Shown in pieces: positions 11,753 to 25,682 of a stretch of DNA of 64,000 nt. The first letter of the stretch is position 1. Every line of letters starts with the position of its first letter. Below the pieces are notes generated by a model. That model was not told the DNA's origin and searched no databases. It worked only from the letters and a program-made list of their open reading frames with translations. This DNA comes from Clusia tigrina (taxonomy: Eukaryota > Arthropoda > Insecta > Diptera > Clusiidae). The stretch covers positions 248,217,889 to 248,281,888 of the forward strand of contig OV050030.1 of assembly GCA_920105625.2 (NCBI GenBank), in the 5' to 3' direction. A program made the translations under genes and the position numbers.

Positions 11753-14102
11753 TATGCTACCCTTGAGTCCCAAATCAAACACTGATAAAGCTTCAAATGG
11801 CCCTAACTTCTATAGGGTACGTCCTACACCTATCAAAGTTTGCAACATACAAATGCTTGTAACTTTTTACTGGAGCGTCAGAAAACCTTGAAATTTTGTA
11901 ACAATAAAGTACTCGAGCCTCTTGTCAATTTAAGCTATCGCTCAAAGCTATGCTATCCTTGAGTCCCACATCAAACACTGATAAAGCTTCAAATGGCCCT
12001 AACTTATATACGGTACGTCCTATACCTATCAAAGTTTTCAACCTACAAATGCTTGTAACTTTTTACTGGAGCGTCATAAAACCTTGAAATTTTGTAACAA
12101 TAAAGTACTCGAGCCTCTTGTCAATTTAAGTTATCGCTCAAAGCTATGCTACCCTTGAGTCACAAATCAAACACTGATAAAGCTTCAAATGACCCTAACT
12201 TCTATACGATACGTCCTACACCTATCAAAGTTTGCAACATACAAATGCTTGTAACTTTTTACTGGAGCGTCATAAAACCTTGCAATTTTGTAACAATAAA
12301 GTACTCGAGCCTCTTGTCAATTTAAGCTATCGCTCAAAGCTATGCTACCCTTCAGTCCCAAATGAAACACTGATAAAACTTCAAATGGCCCTAACTTCTA
12401 TACGGTACGTCCTACACCTATCAAAGTTTGCACCATACAAATACTTGTAACTTTTTACTGGAGCGTCATAAAACCTTGAAATTTTGTAACAATAAAGTAC
12501 TCGAGATTCTTGTCAATTTAAGTTATCGCTCAAAGCTATGCTACCCTTGAGTCCCAAATCAAACACTGACAAAACATCAAACGGCCCTAACTTCTATACG
12601 GTACTTCCTACACTTATCAAAGTTTGCAACATACAAATGCTTGTAACTTTTTACTGGAGCGTCATAAAACCTTGAAATTTTGTAACAAAAAGTACTCGAG
12701 CCTCTCGTCAATTTAAGCTATCGCTCAAAGCTATGCTACCCTTGAGTCCCAAATCAAACACTGATGAATCTTCAAAGGGCCCTAACTTCTATACGGTACG
12801 TCCTACACCTATCAAAGTTTGCAACATACAAATGCTTGTAACTTTTTACTGGAGCGTTATAAAACCTTCAAATTTTGTAACAATAAAGTACTCGAGCCTC
12901 TTGTCAATTTAAGTTATCGCTCAAAGCTATGCTACCCTTGAGTCACAAATCAAACACTGACAAAACTTCAAACGGCCCTAACTTCTATACGGTACTTCCT
13001 ACACTTAGCAAAGTTTGCAACATACAAATGCTTGTAACTTTTTACTGGAGCGTCATAAAACCTTGAAATTTTGTAACAATAAAGTACTCGAGCCTCTTGT
13101 CAATTTAAGCAAGCGCTCAAAGCTATGCTACCCTTGAGTCCTAAATCAAACACTGATAAAACTTCAAATAGCCCTAACTTCTATACGGTACGTCCTACAC
13201 CTATCAAAGTTTGCAACATACAAATGCTTGTAACTTTTTACTGGAGCCTCATAAAACCTTGAAATTTTGTAACAACAAAGTACTCGAGCCTCTTGTCAAT
13301 TTAAGCTATCGCTCTAAGCTATGCTACCCTTCAGTCCCAAATGAAACACTGATAAAACTTCAAATGGCCCTAACTTCTATACGGTACGTCCTACACCTAT
13401 CAAAGTTTGCACCATACAAATACTTGTAACTTTTTACTGGAGCGTCATAAAACCTTGAAATTTTGTAACAATAAAGTACTCGAGATTCTTGTCAATTTAA
13501 GTTATCGCTCAAAGCTATGCTACCCTTCAGTCCCAAATGAAACACTGATAAAACTTCAAATGGCCCTAACTTCTATACGGTACGTCCTACACCTATCAAA
13601 GTTTGCACCATACAAATACTTGTAACTTTTTACTGGAGCGTCATAAAACCTTGAAATTTTGTAACAATAAAGTACTCGAGATTCTTGTCAATTTAAGTTA
13701 TCGCTCAAAGCTATGCTACCCTTGAGTCCCAAATCAAACACTGACAAAACTTCAAACGGCCCTAACTTCTATACGGTACTTCCTACACTTATCAAAGTTT
13801 GCAACATACAAATGCTTGTAACTTTTTACTGGAGCGTCATAAAACCTTGAAATTTTGTAACAATAAAGTACTCGAGCCTCTTGTCAATTTAAGCAAGCGC
13901 TCAAAGCTATGCTACCCTTGAGTCCTAAATCAAACACTGATAAAACTTCAAATGGCCCTAACTTCTATAAGGTACGTCCTACACCTATCAAATTTGCAAG
14001 ATACAAATGCTTGTAACTTTTTACTGGAGCGTCATAAAACCCTGAAATTTTGTAACAATAAAGTACTCGAGCCTCTTGTCAATTTAAGCTATCGCTCAAA
14101 GC
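11753..14102 (+). repeat. 12-mer tandem duplication, copy 1
   Basis: Twelve monomers run from the TATAGGG type to the AAATTTGC/ACCCTGAAA type (195 bp, 13908-14102). Private marks include AAGTTTTCAACC near 12036, AAAACATCAAAC near 12571, CTTAGCAAAG near 13004 and GCTCTAAGC near 13311. Confidence 0.85.
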
Positions 14103-16452
14103 TATGCTACCCTTGAGTCCCAAATCAAACACTGATAAAGCTTCAAATGGCCCTAACTTCTATAGGGTACGTCCTACACCTATCAAAGTTTGCAACATAC
14201 AAATGCTTGTAACTTTTTACTGGAGCGTCAGAAAACCTTGAAATTTTGTAACAATAAAGTACTCGAGCCTCTTGTCAATTTAAGCTATCGCTCAAAGCTA
14301 TGCTATCCTTGAGTCCCACATCAAACACTGATAAAGCTTCAAATGGCCCTAACTTATATACGGTACGTCCTATACCTATCAAAGTTTGCAACCTACAAAT
14401 GCTTGTAACTTTTTACTGGAGCGTCATAAAACCTTGAAATTTTGTAACAATAAAGTACTCGAGCCTCTTGTCAATTTAAGTTATCGCTCAAAGCTATGCT
14501 ACCCTTGAGTCACAAATCAAACACTGATAAAGCTTCAAATGACCCTAACTTCTATACGATACGTCCTACACCTATCAAAGTTTGCAACATACAAATGCTT
14601 GTAACTTTTTACTGGAGCGTCATAAAACCTTGCAATTTTGTAAGAATAAAGTACTCGAGCCTCTTGTCAATTTAAGCTATCGCTCAAAGCTATGCTACCC
14701 TTCAGTCCCAAATGAAACACTGATAAAACTTCAAATGGCCCTAACTTCTATACGGTACGTCCTACACCTATCAAAGTTTGCACCATACAAATACTTGTAA
14801 CTTTTTACTGGAGCGTCATAAAACCTTGAAATTTTGTAACAATAAAGTACTCGAGATTCTTGTCAATTTAAGTTATCGCTCAAAGCTATGCTACCCTTGA
14901 GTCCCAAATCAAACACTGACAAAACTTCAAACGGCCCTAACTTCTATACGGTACTTCCTACACTTATCAAAGTTTGCAACATACAAATGCTTGTAACTTT
15001 TTACTGGAGCGTCATAAAACCTTGAAATTTTGTAACAAAAAGTACTCGAGCCTCTCGTCAATTTAAGCTATCGCTCAAAGCTATGCTACCCTTGAGTCCC
15101 AAATCAAACACTGATGAATCTTCAAAGGGCCCTAACTTCTATACGGTACGTCCTACACCTATCAAAGTTTGCAACATACAAATGCTTGTAACTTTTTACT
15201 GGAGCGTTATAAAACCTTCAAATTTTGTAACAATAAAGTACTCGAGCCTCTTGTCAATTTAAGTTATCGCTCAAAGCTATGCTACCCTTGAGTCACAAAT
15301 CAAACACTGACAAAACTTCAAACGGCCCTAACTTCTATACGGTACTTCCTACACTTAGCAAAGTTTGCAACATACAAATGCTTGTAACTTTTTACTGGAG
15401 CGTCATAAAACCTTGAAATTTTGTAACAATAAAGTACTCGAGCCTCTTGTCAATTTAAGCAAGCGCTCAAAGCTATGCTACCCTTGAGTCCTAAATCAAA
15501 CACTGATAAAACTTCAAATAGCCCTAACTTCTATACGGTACGTCCTACACCTATCAAAGTTTGCAACATACAAATGCTTGTAACTTTTTACTGGAGCCTC
15601 ATAAAACCTTGAAATTTTGTAACAACAAAGTACTCGAGCCTCTTGTCAATTTAAGCTATCGCTCTAAGCTATGCTACCCTTCAGTCCCAAATGAAACACT
15701 GATAAAACTTCAAATGGCCCTAACTTCTATACGGTACGTCCTACACCTATCAAAGTTTGCACCATACAAATACTTGTAACTTTTTACTGGAGCGTCATAA
15801 AACCTTGAAATTTTGTAACAATAAAGTACTCGAGATTCTTGTCAATTTAAGTTATCGCTCAAAGCTATGCTACCCTTCAGTCCCAAATGAAACACTGATA
15901 AAACTTCAAATGGCCCTAACTTCTATACGGTACGTCCTACACCTATCAAAGTTTGCACCATGCAAATACTTGTAACTTTTTACTGGAGCGTCATAAAACC
16001 TTGAAATTTTGTAACAATAAAGTACTCGAGATTCTTGTCAATTTAAGTTATCGCTCAAAGCTATGCTACCCTTGAGTCCCAAATCAAACACTGACAAAAC
16101 TTCAAACGGCCCTAACTTCTATACGGTACTTCCTACACTTATCAAAGTTTGCAACATACAAATGCTTGTAACTTTTTACTGGAGCGTCATAAAACCTTGA
16201 AATTTTGTAACAATAAAGTACTCGAGCCTCTTGTCAATTTAAGCAAGCGCTCAAAGCTATGCTACCCTTGAGTCCTAAATCAAACACTGATAAAACTTCA
16301 AATGGCCCTAACTTCTATAAGGTACGTCCTACACCTATCAAATTTGCAAGATACAAATGCTTGTAACTTTTAACTGGAGCGTCATAAAACCCTGAAATTT
16401 TGTAACAATAAAGTACTCGAGCCTCTTGTCAATTTAAGCTATCGCTCAAAGC
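14103..16452 (+). repeat. 12-mer tandem duplication, copy 2
   Basis: The same twelve monomers recur in the same order, displaced by exactly 2350 bp, including the shared CTTAGCAAAG and GCTCTAAGC marks. Few differences are visible: GTAAGAATAAAG near 14641, CCATGCAAATAC near 15960 and TTTTAACTGG near 16370. This indicates a recent unequal exchange. The join lies between the end of the monomer at 13908 and the first bases of the monomer at 14103. Confidence 0.88.
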
Positions 16453-19400
16453 TATGCTACCCTTCAGTCCCAAATCAAACACTGATAAAACTTCAAATAG
16501 CCCTAACTTCTATACGGTACGTCCTACACCTATCAAAGTTTGCAACATACAAATGCTTGTAACTTTTTACTGGAGCGTCATAAAAGCTTGAAATTTTGTA
16601 ACAAAAAAGTACTCGAGCCTCCTGTCAATTTAATCTATCGCTCAAAGCTTTGCTACCCTTGAGTCCCAAATCAAACACTGATAAAGCTTCAAGTTGCCCT
16701 AACTTCTATACGGTACGTCCTACACCTATCAAAGTGTGCAACATACAAATGCTTGTAACTTTTTACTGGAGCGTCATAAAACCTTGAAATTTTGTAACAA
16801 TAAAGTACTCGAGCCTCTTGTCAATTTAAGCTATCGCTCAAAGCTATGCTACCCTTGAGTCCCAAATCAAACACTGATAAAGCTTCAAATGGCCCTAACT
16901 TCTATAGGGTACGTCCTACACCTATCAAAGTTTGCAACATACAAATGCTTGTAACTTTTTACTGGAGCGTCAGAAAACCTTGAAATTTTGTAACAATAAA
17001 GTACTCGAGCCTCTTGTCAATTTAAGCTATCGCTCAAAGCTATGCTATCCTTGAGTCCCACATCAAACACTGATAAAGCTTCAAATGGCCCTAACTTCTA
17101 TACGGTACGTCCTATACCTATCAAAGTTTGCAACCTACAAATGCTTGTAACTTTTTACTGGAGCGTCATAAAACCTTGAAATTTTGTAACAATAAAGTAC
17201 TCGAGCCTCTTGTCAATTTAAGTTATCGCTCAAAGCTATGCTACCCTTGAGTCACAAATCAAACACTGATAAAGCTTCAAATGACCCTAACTTCTATACG
17301 ATACGTCCTACACCTATCAAAGTTTGCAACATACAAATGCTTGTAACTTTTTACTGGAGCGTCATAAAACCTTGCAATTTTGTAACAATAAAGTACTCGA
17401 GCCTCTTGTCAATTTAAGCTATCGCTCAAAGCTATGCTACCCTTCAGTCCCAAATGAAACACTGATAAAACTTCAAATGGCCCTAACTTCTATACGGTAC
17501 GTCCTACACCTATCAAAGTTTGCACCATACAAATACTTGTAACTTTTTACTGGAGAGTCATAAAACCTTGAAATTTTGTAACAATAAAGTACTCGAGATT
17601 CTTGTCAATTTAAGTTATCGCTCAAAGCTATGCTACCCTTGAGTCCCAAATCAAACACTGACAAAACTTCAAACGGCCCTAACTTCTATACGGTATTTCC
17701 TACACTTATCAAAGTTTGCAACATACAAATGCTTGTAACTTTTTACTGGAGCGTCATAAAACCTTGAAATTTTGTAACAATAAAGTAGTCGAGCCTCTTG
17801 TCAATTTAAGCAAGCGCTCAAAGCTATGCTACCCTTGAGTCCTAAATCAAACACTGATAAAACTTCAAATGGCCCTAACTTCTATACGGTACGTCCTACA
17901 CCTATCAAATTTGCAAGATACAAATGCTTGTAACTTTTTACTGGAGCGTCATAAAACCCTGAAATTTTGTAACAATAAAGTACTCGAGCCTCTTGTCAAT
18001 TTAAGCTATCGCTCAAAGCTATGCTACCCTTCAGTCCCAAATCAAACACTGATAAAACTTCAAATAGCCCTAACTTCTATACGGTACGTCCTACACCTAT
18101 CAAAGTTTGCAACATACAAATGCTTGTAACTTTTTACTGGAGCGTCATAAAAGCTTGAAATTTTGTAACAAAAAAGTACTCGAGCCTCTTGTCAATTTAA
18201 TCTATCGCTCAAAGCTTTGCTACCCTTGAGTCCCAAATCAAACACTGATAAAGCTTCAAGTTGCCCTAACTTCTATACGGTACGTCCTACACCTATCAAA
18301 GTTTGTAACATACAAATGCTTGTAACTTTTTACTGGAGCGTAATAAAACCTTGAAATTTTGTAACAATAAAGTACTCGAGCCTCTTGTCAATTTAAGCTA
18401 TCGCTCAAAGCTATGCTACCCTTCAGTCCCAAATGAAACACTGATAAAACTTCAAATGGCCCTAACTTCTATAGGGTACGTCCTACACCTATCAAAGTTT
18501 GCAACATACAAATGCTTGTAACTTTTTACTGGAGCGTCAGAAAACCTTGAAATTTTGTAACAATAAAGTACTCGAGCCTCTTGTCAATTTAAGCTATCGC
18601 TCAAAGCTATGCTATCCTTGAGTCCCACATCAAACACTGATAAAGCTTCAAATGGCCCTAACTTATATACGGTACGTCCTATACCTATCAAAGTTTGCAA
18701 CCTACAAATGCTTGTAACTTTTTACTGGAGCGTCATAAAACCTTGAAATTTTGTAACAATAAAGTACTCGAGCCTCTTGTCAATTTAAGTTATCGCTCAA
18801 AGCTATGCTACCCTTGAGTCACAAATCAAACACTGATAAAGCTTCAAATGACCCTAACTTCTATACGATACGTCCTACACCTATCAAAGTTTGCAACATA
18901 CAAATGCTTGTAACTTTTTACTGGAGCGTCATAAAACCTTGCAATTTTGTAACAATAAAGTACTCGAGCCTCTTGTCAATTTAAGCTATCGCTCAAAGCT
19001 ATGCTACCCTTCAGTCCCAAATGAAACACTGATAAAACTTCAAATGGCCCTAACTTCTATACGGTACGTCCTACACCTATCAAAGTTTGCACCATACAAA
19101 TACTTGTAACTTTTTACTGGAGCGTCATAAAACCTTGAAATTTTGTAACAATAAAGTACTCGAGATTCTTGTCAATTTAAGTTATCGCTCAAAGCTATGC
19201 TACCCTTGAGTCCCAAATCAAACACTGACAAAACTTCAAACGGCCCTAACTTCTATACGGTACTTCCTACACTTATCAAAGTTTGCAACATACAAATGCT
19301 TGTAACTTTTTACTGGAGCGTCATAAAACCTTGAAATTTTGTAACAAAAAGTACTCGAGCCTCTCGTCAATTTAAGCTATCGCTCAAAGCTATGCTACCC

Positions 19401-20565
19401 TTGAGTCCCAAATCAAACACTGATGAATCTTCAAAGGGCCCTAACTTCTATACGGTACGTCCTACACCTATCAAAGTTTGCAACATACAAATGCTTGTAA
19501 CTTTTTACTGGAGCGTTATAAAACCTTTAAATTTTGTAACAATAAAGTACTCGAGCCTCTTGTCAATTTAAGTTATCGCTCAAAGCTATGCTACCCTTGA
19601 GTCACAAATCAAACACTGACAAAACTTCAAACGGCCCTAACTTCTATACGGTACTTCCTACACTTATCAAAGTTTGCAACATACAAATGCTTGTAACTTT
19701 TTACTGGAGCGTCATAAAACCTTGAAATTTTGTAACAATAAAGTACTCGAGCCTCTTGTCAATTTAAGCAAGCGCTCAAAGCTATGCTACCCTTGAGTCC
19801 TAAATCAAACACTGATAAAACTTCAAATAGCCCTAACTTCTATACGGTACGTCCTACACCTATCAAAGTTTGCAACATACAAATGCTTGTAACTTTTTAC
19901 TGGAGCCTCATAAAACCTTGAAATTTTGTAACAACAAAGTACTCGAGCCTCTTGTCAATTTAAGCTATCGCTCTAAGCTATGCTACCCTTCAGTCCCAAA
20001 TGAAACACTGATAAAACTTCAAATGGCCCTAACTTCTATACGGTAGGTCCTACACCTATCAAAGTTTGCACCATACAAATACTTGTAACTTTTTACTGGA
20101 GCGTCATAAAACCTTGAAATTTTGTAACAATAAAGTACTCGAGATTCTTGTCAATTTAAGTTATCGCTCAAAGCTATGCTACCCTTGAGTCCCAAATCAA
20201 ACACTATCAAAACTTCAAACGGCCCTAACTTCTATACGGTACTTCCTACACTTATCAAAGTTTGCAACATACAAATGCTTGTAACTTTTTACTGGAGCGT
20301 CATAAAACCTTGAAATTTTGTAACAATAAAGTACTCGAGCCTCTTGTCAATTTAAGCAAGCGCTCAAAGCTATGCTACCCTTGAGTCCTAAATCAAACAC
20401 TGATAAAACTTCAAATGGCCCTAACTTCTATAAGGTACGTCCTACACCTATCAAATTTGCAAGATACAAATGCTTGTAACTTTTTACTGGAGCGTCATAA
20501 AACCCTGAAATTTTGTAACAATAAAGTACTCGAGCCTCTTGTCAATTTAACCTATCGCTCAAAGC
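16453..20565 (+). repeat. 21-monomer higher-order repeat
   Basis: The unit begins with AAAGCTTGAAA and CCTCCTGTC at 16453, and that type returns at 20566 after 4113 bp. It consists of an 8-monomer part and a 13-monomer part that start alike (AAAGCTTGAAA, AATCTATC, GCTTTGC). Four 195-bp monomers are inside it or at its edges. Equivalent units occur at 53876, 59164 and 63277. Confidence 0.82.
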
Positions 20566-22132
20566 TATGCTACCCTTCAGTCCCAAATCAAACACTGATA
20601 AAACTTCAAATAGCCCTAACTTCTATACGGTACGTCCTACACCTATCAAAGTTTGCAACATACAAATGCTTGTAACTTTTTACTGGAGCGTCATAAAAGC
20701 TTGAAATTTTGTAACAAAAAAGTACTCGAGCCTCCTGTCAATTTAATCTATCGCTCAAAGCTTTGCTACCCTTGAGTCCCAAATCAAACACTGATAAAGC
20801 TTCAAGTTGCCCTAACTTCTATACGGTACGTCCTACACCTATCAAAGTGTGCAACATACAAATGCTTGTAACTTTTTACTGGAGCGTCATAAAACCTTGA
20901 AATTTTGTAACAATAAAGTACTCGAGCCTCTTGTCAATTTAAGCTATCGCTCAAAGCTATGCTACCCTTGAGTCCCAAATCAAACACTGATAAAGCTTCA
21001 AATGGCCCTAACTTCTATAGGGTACGTCCTACACCTATCAAAGTTTGCAACATACAAATGCTTGTAACTTTTTACTGGAGCGTCATAAAACCTTGCAATT
21101 TTGTAACAATAAAGTACTCGAGCCTCTTGTCAATTTAAGCTATCGCTCAAAGCTATGCTACCCTTCAGTCCCAAATGAAACACTGATAAAACTTCAAATG
21201 GCCCTAACTTCTATACGGTACGTCCTACACCTATCAAAGTTTGCACCATACAAATACTTGTAACTTTTTACTGGAGCGTCATAAAACCTTGAAATTTTGT
21301 AACAATAAAGTACTCGAGATTCTTGTCAATTTAAGTTATCTCTGAAAGCTATGCTACCCTTGAGTCCCAAATCAAACACTGACAAAACTTCAAACGGCCC
21401 TAACTTCTATACGGTACTTCCTACACTTATCAAAGTTTGCAACATACAAATGCTTGTAACTTTTTACTGGAGCGTCATAAAACCTTGAAATTTTGTAACA
21501 AAAAGTACTCGAGCCTCTCGTCAATTTAAGCTATCGCTCAAAGCTATGCTACCCTTGAGTCCCAAATCAAACACTGATGAATCTTCAAAGGGCCCTAACT
21601 TCTATACGGTACGTCCTACACCTATCAAAGTTTGCAACATACAAATGCTTGTAACTTTTTACTGGAGCGTTAAAAAACCTTCAAATTTTGTAACAATAAG
21701 GTACTCGAGCCTCTTGTCAATTTAAGTTATCGCTCAAAGCTATGCTACCCTTGAGTCACAAATCAAACACTGACAAAACTTCAAACGGCCCTAACTTCTA
21801 TACGGTACTTCCTACACTTATCAAAGTTTGCAACATACAAATGCTTGTAACTTTTTACTGGAGCGTCATAAAACCTTGAAATTTTGTAACAATAAAGTAC
21901 TCGAGCCTCTTGTCAATTTAAGCAAGCGCTCAAAGCTATGCTACCCTTGAGTCCTAAATCAAACACTGATAAAACTTCAAATAGCCCTAACTTCTATACG
22001 GTACGTCCTACACCTATCAAAGTTTGCAACATACAAATGCTTGTAACTTTTTACTGGAGCGTCATAAAACCTTGAAATTTTGTAACAATAAAGTACTCGA
22101 GATTCTTGTCAATTTAAGTTATCGCTCAAAGC
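20566..22132 (+). repeat. Start of another 21-mer, cut short by a deletion hybrid
   Basis: The first two monomers match 16453-16844. The third (20958-21153) starts with TATAGGGTACG but ends with TTGCAATTTT, so it joins two types and skips intermediate monomers. The following five resemble the series after 19000, with private marks TTATCTCTGAAAGC (near 21340) and GCGTTAAAAAACC (near 21669). Confidence 0.75.
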
Positions 22133-23511
22133 TATGCTACCCTTGAGTCCCCAATCAAACACTGACAAAACTTCAAATGGCCCTAACTTCTATACGGTAC
22201 TTCCTACACTTATCAAAGTTTGCAACATACAAATGCTTGTAACTTTTTACTGGAGCGTCATAAAACCTTGAAATTTTGTAACAATAAAGTACTCGAGCCT
22301 CTTGTCAATTTAAGCAAGCGCTCAAAGCTATGCTACCCTTGAGTCCTAAATCAAACACTGATAAAACTTCAAATGGCCCTAACTTCTATAAGGTACGTCC
22401 TACACCTATCAAATTTGCAAGATACAAATGCTTGTAACTTTTTACTGGAGCGTCATAAAACCCTGAAATTTTGTAACAATAAAGTACTCGAGCCTCTTGT
22501 CAATTTAAGCTATCGCTCAAAGCTATGCTACCCTTGAGTCCCAAATCAAACACTGACAAAACTTCAAACGGCCCTAACTTCTATACGGTACGTCCTACAC
22601 CTATCAAAGTTTGCAACAGAGAAATGCTTGTAACTTTTTACTGGAGCCTCATAAAACCTTGAAATTTTATAACAACAAAGTACTCGAGCCTCTTGTCAAT
22701 TTAAGTTATCGCTCAAAACTATGCTACCCTTGAGTCCCAAATCAAACACTGACAAAACTTCAAACGGCCCTAACTTCTATACGGTACGTCCTACACCTAT
22801 CAAAGTTTGCAACTGAGAAATGCTTGTAACTTTTTACTGGAGCCTCATAAAACCTTGAAATTTTGTAACAACAAAGTACTCGAGCCTCTTGTCAATTTAA
22901 GTTATCGCTCATATCGCTCAAAGCTATGCTACCCTTGACTCCCAAATCAAACACTGATAAAACTTCAAATGGCCCTAACTTCTATAAGGTACGTCCTACA
23001 CCTATCAAATTTGCAAGATACAAATGCTTGTAACTTTTTACTGGAGCGTCATAAAACCCTGAAATTTTGTAACAATAAAGTACTCGAGCCTCTTGTCAAT
23101 TTAAGCTATCGCTCAAAGCTATGCTACCCTTCAGTCCCAAATCAAACACTGATAAAACTTCAAATAGCCCTAACTTCTATACGGTACGTCCTACACCTAT
23201 CAAAGTTTGCAACATACAAATGCTTGTAACTTTTTACTGGAGCGTCATAAAACCTTGAAATTTTGTAACAAAAAAGTACTCGAGCCTCTTGTCAATTTAA
23301 GCTATCGCTCAAAGCTATGCTACCCTTGAGTCCCAAATCAAACACTGATGAATCTTCAAAGGGCCCTAACTTCTATACGGTACGTCCTACACCTATCAAA
23401 GTTTGCAACATACAAATGCTTGTAACTTTTTACTGGAGCGTCATAAAACCTTGAAATTTTGTAACAATAAAGTACTCGAGATTCTTGTCAATTTAAGTTA
23501 TCGCTCAAAGC
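22133..23511 (+). repeat. 7-monomer tandem duplication, copy 1
   Basis: Seven monomers span 1379 bp. They include two 195-bp AAATTTGC monomers, two GCAACAGAG-type monomers (one mutated to GCAACTGAG near 22811) and one 205-bp monomer. Confidence 0.85.
22911..22919 (+). repeat. 9-bp insertion at monomer junction, copy 1
   Basis: The junction reads TTATCGCTC then ATATCGCTC then AAAGC, a near-perfect local duplication that makes a 205-bp monomer. It lies in the short direct repeat normally found at the junction, so slippage is likely. Confidence 0.85.
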
Positions 23512-24820
23512 TATGCTACCCTTGAGTCCCAAATCAAACACTGACAAAACTTCAAACGGCCCTAACTTCTATACGGTACTTCCTACACTTATCAAAGTTT
23601 GCAACATACAAATGCTTGTAACTTTTTACTGGAGCGTCATAAAACCTTGAAATTTTGTAACAATAAAGTACTCGAGCCTCTTGTCAATTTAAGCAAGCGC
23701 TCAAAGCTATGCTACCCTTGAGTCCTAAATCAAACACTGATAAAACTTCAAATGGCCCTAACTTCTATAAGGTACGTCCTACACCTATCAAATTTGCAAG
23801 ATACAAATGCTTGTAACTTTTTACTGGAGCGTCATAAAACCCTGAAATTTTGTAACAATAAAGTACTCGAGCCTCTTGTCAATTTAAGCTATCGCTCAAA
23901 GCTATGCTACCCTTGAGTCCCAAATCAAACACTGACAAAACTTCAAACGGCCCTAACTTCTATACGGTACGTCCTACACCTATCAAAGTTTGCAACAGAG
24001 AAATGCTTGTAACTTTTTACTGGAGCCTCATAAAACCTTGAAATTTTATAACAACAAAGTACTCGAGCCTCTTGTCAATTTAAGTTATCGCTCAAAACTA
24101 TGCTACCCTTGAGTCCCAAATCAAACACTGACAAAACTTCAAACGGCCCTAACTTCTATACGGTACGTCCTACACCTATCAAAGTTTGCAACAGAGAAAT
24201 GCTTGTAACTTTTTACTGGAGCCTCATAAAACCTTGAAATTTTGTAACAACAAAGTACTCGAGCCTCTTGTCAATTTAAGTTATCGCTCATATCGCTCAA
24301 AGCTATGCTACCCTTGACTCCCAAATCAAACACTGATAAAACTTCAAATGGCCCTAACTTCTATAAGGTACGTCCTACACCTATCAAATTTGCAAGATAC
24401 AAATGCTTGTAACTTTTTACTGGAGCGTCATAAAACCCTGAAATTTTGTAACAATAAAGTACTCGAGCCTCTTGTCAATTTAAGCTATCGCTCAAAGCTA
24501 TGCTACCCTTCAGTCCCAAATCAAACACTGATAAAACTTCAAATAGCCCTAACTTCTATACGGTACGTCCTACACCTATCAAAGTTTGCAACATACAAAT
24601 GCTTGTAACTTTTTACTGGAGCGTCATAAAACCTTGAAATTTTGTAACAAAAAAGTACTCGAGCCTCTTGTCAATTTAAGCTATCGCTCAAAGCTATGCT
24701 ACCCTTGAGTCCCAAATCAAACACTGATGAATCTTCAAAGGGCCCTAACTTCTATACGGTACGTCCTACACCTATCAAAGTTTGCAACATACAAATGCTT
24801 GTAACATTTTACTGGAGCGT
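23512..24820 (+). repeat. 7-monomer tandem duplication, copy 2
   Basis: It follows copy 1 at a displacement of 1379 bp, including the 9-bp insertion, the AAAACTATGC change and the TTGACTCCC change. Similarity ends within the last monomer, where GCGTTAT replaces GCGTCAT. Confidence 0.85.
24290..24298 (+). repeat. 9-bp insertion at monomer junction, copy 2
   Basis: This is the same ATATCGCTC insertion, exactly 1379 bp after the first. It shows the insertion arose before the seven-monomer duplication. Confidence 0.85.
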
Positions 24821-25090
24821 TATAAAACCTTCAAATTTTGTAACAATAAAGTATGTACTCGAGCCTCTTGTCAATTTAAGTTATCGCTCAAAGCTATGCT
24901 ACCCTTGAGTCACAAATCAAACACTGACAAAACTTCAAACGGCCCTAACTTCTATACGGTACTTCCTACACTTATCAAAGTTTGCAACATACAAATGCTT
25001 GTTACTTTTTACTGGAGCGTCATAAAACCTTGAAATTTTGTAACAATAAAGTACTCGAGCCTCTTGTCAATTTAAGCTATCGCTCAAAGC
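24499..25090 (+). repeat. 3-monomer tandem duplication, copy 1
   Basis: The block is 592 bp, four bases longer than three monomers because of an extra GTAT at 24851-24854 (AAAGTATGTACTC). Other private marks are GTAACATTTTAC and GTTACTTTTT. Confidence 0.9.
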
Positions 25091-25682
25091 TATGCTACCC
25101 TTCAGTCCCAAATCAAACACTGATAAAACTTCAAATAGCCCTAACTTCTATACGGTACGTCCTACACCTATCAAAGTTTGCAACATACAAATGCTTGTAA
25201 CTTTTTACTGGAGCGTCATAAAACCTTGAAATTTTGTAACAAAAAAGTACTCGAGCCTCTTGTCAATTTAAGCTATCGCTCAAAGCTATGCTACCCTTGA
25301 GTCCCAAATCAAACACTGATGAATCTTCAAAGGGCCCTAACTTCTATACGGTACGTCCTACACCTATCAAAGTTTGCAACATACAAATGCTTGTAACATT
25401 TTACTGGAGCGTTATAAAACCTTCAAATTTTGTAACAATAAAGTATGTACTCGAGCCTCTTGTCAATTTAAGTTATCGCTCAAAGCTATGCTACCCTTGA
25501 GTCACAAATCAAACACTGACAAAACTTCAAACGGCCCTAACTTCTATACGGTACTTCCTACACTTATCAAAGTTTGCAACATACAAATGCTTGTTACTTT
25601 TTACTGGAGCGTCATAAAACCTTGAAATTTTGTAACAATAAAGTACTCGAGCCTCTTGTCAATTTAAGCAAGCGCTCAAAGC
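25091..25682 (+). repeat. 3-monomer tandem duplication, copy 2
   Basis: This is another 592-bp block with all three private marks, including GTAT at 25443-25446. It differs from copy 1 mainly in the last bases (AAGCAAGCGC instead of AAGCTATCGC), where the exchange switched back. Confidence 0.9.
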
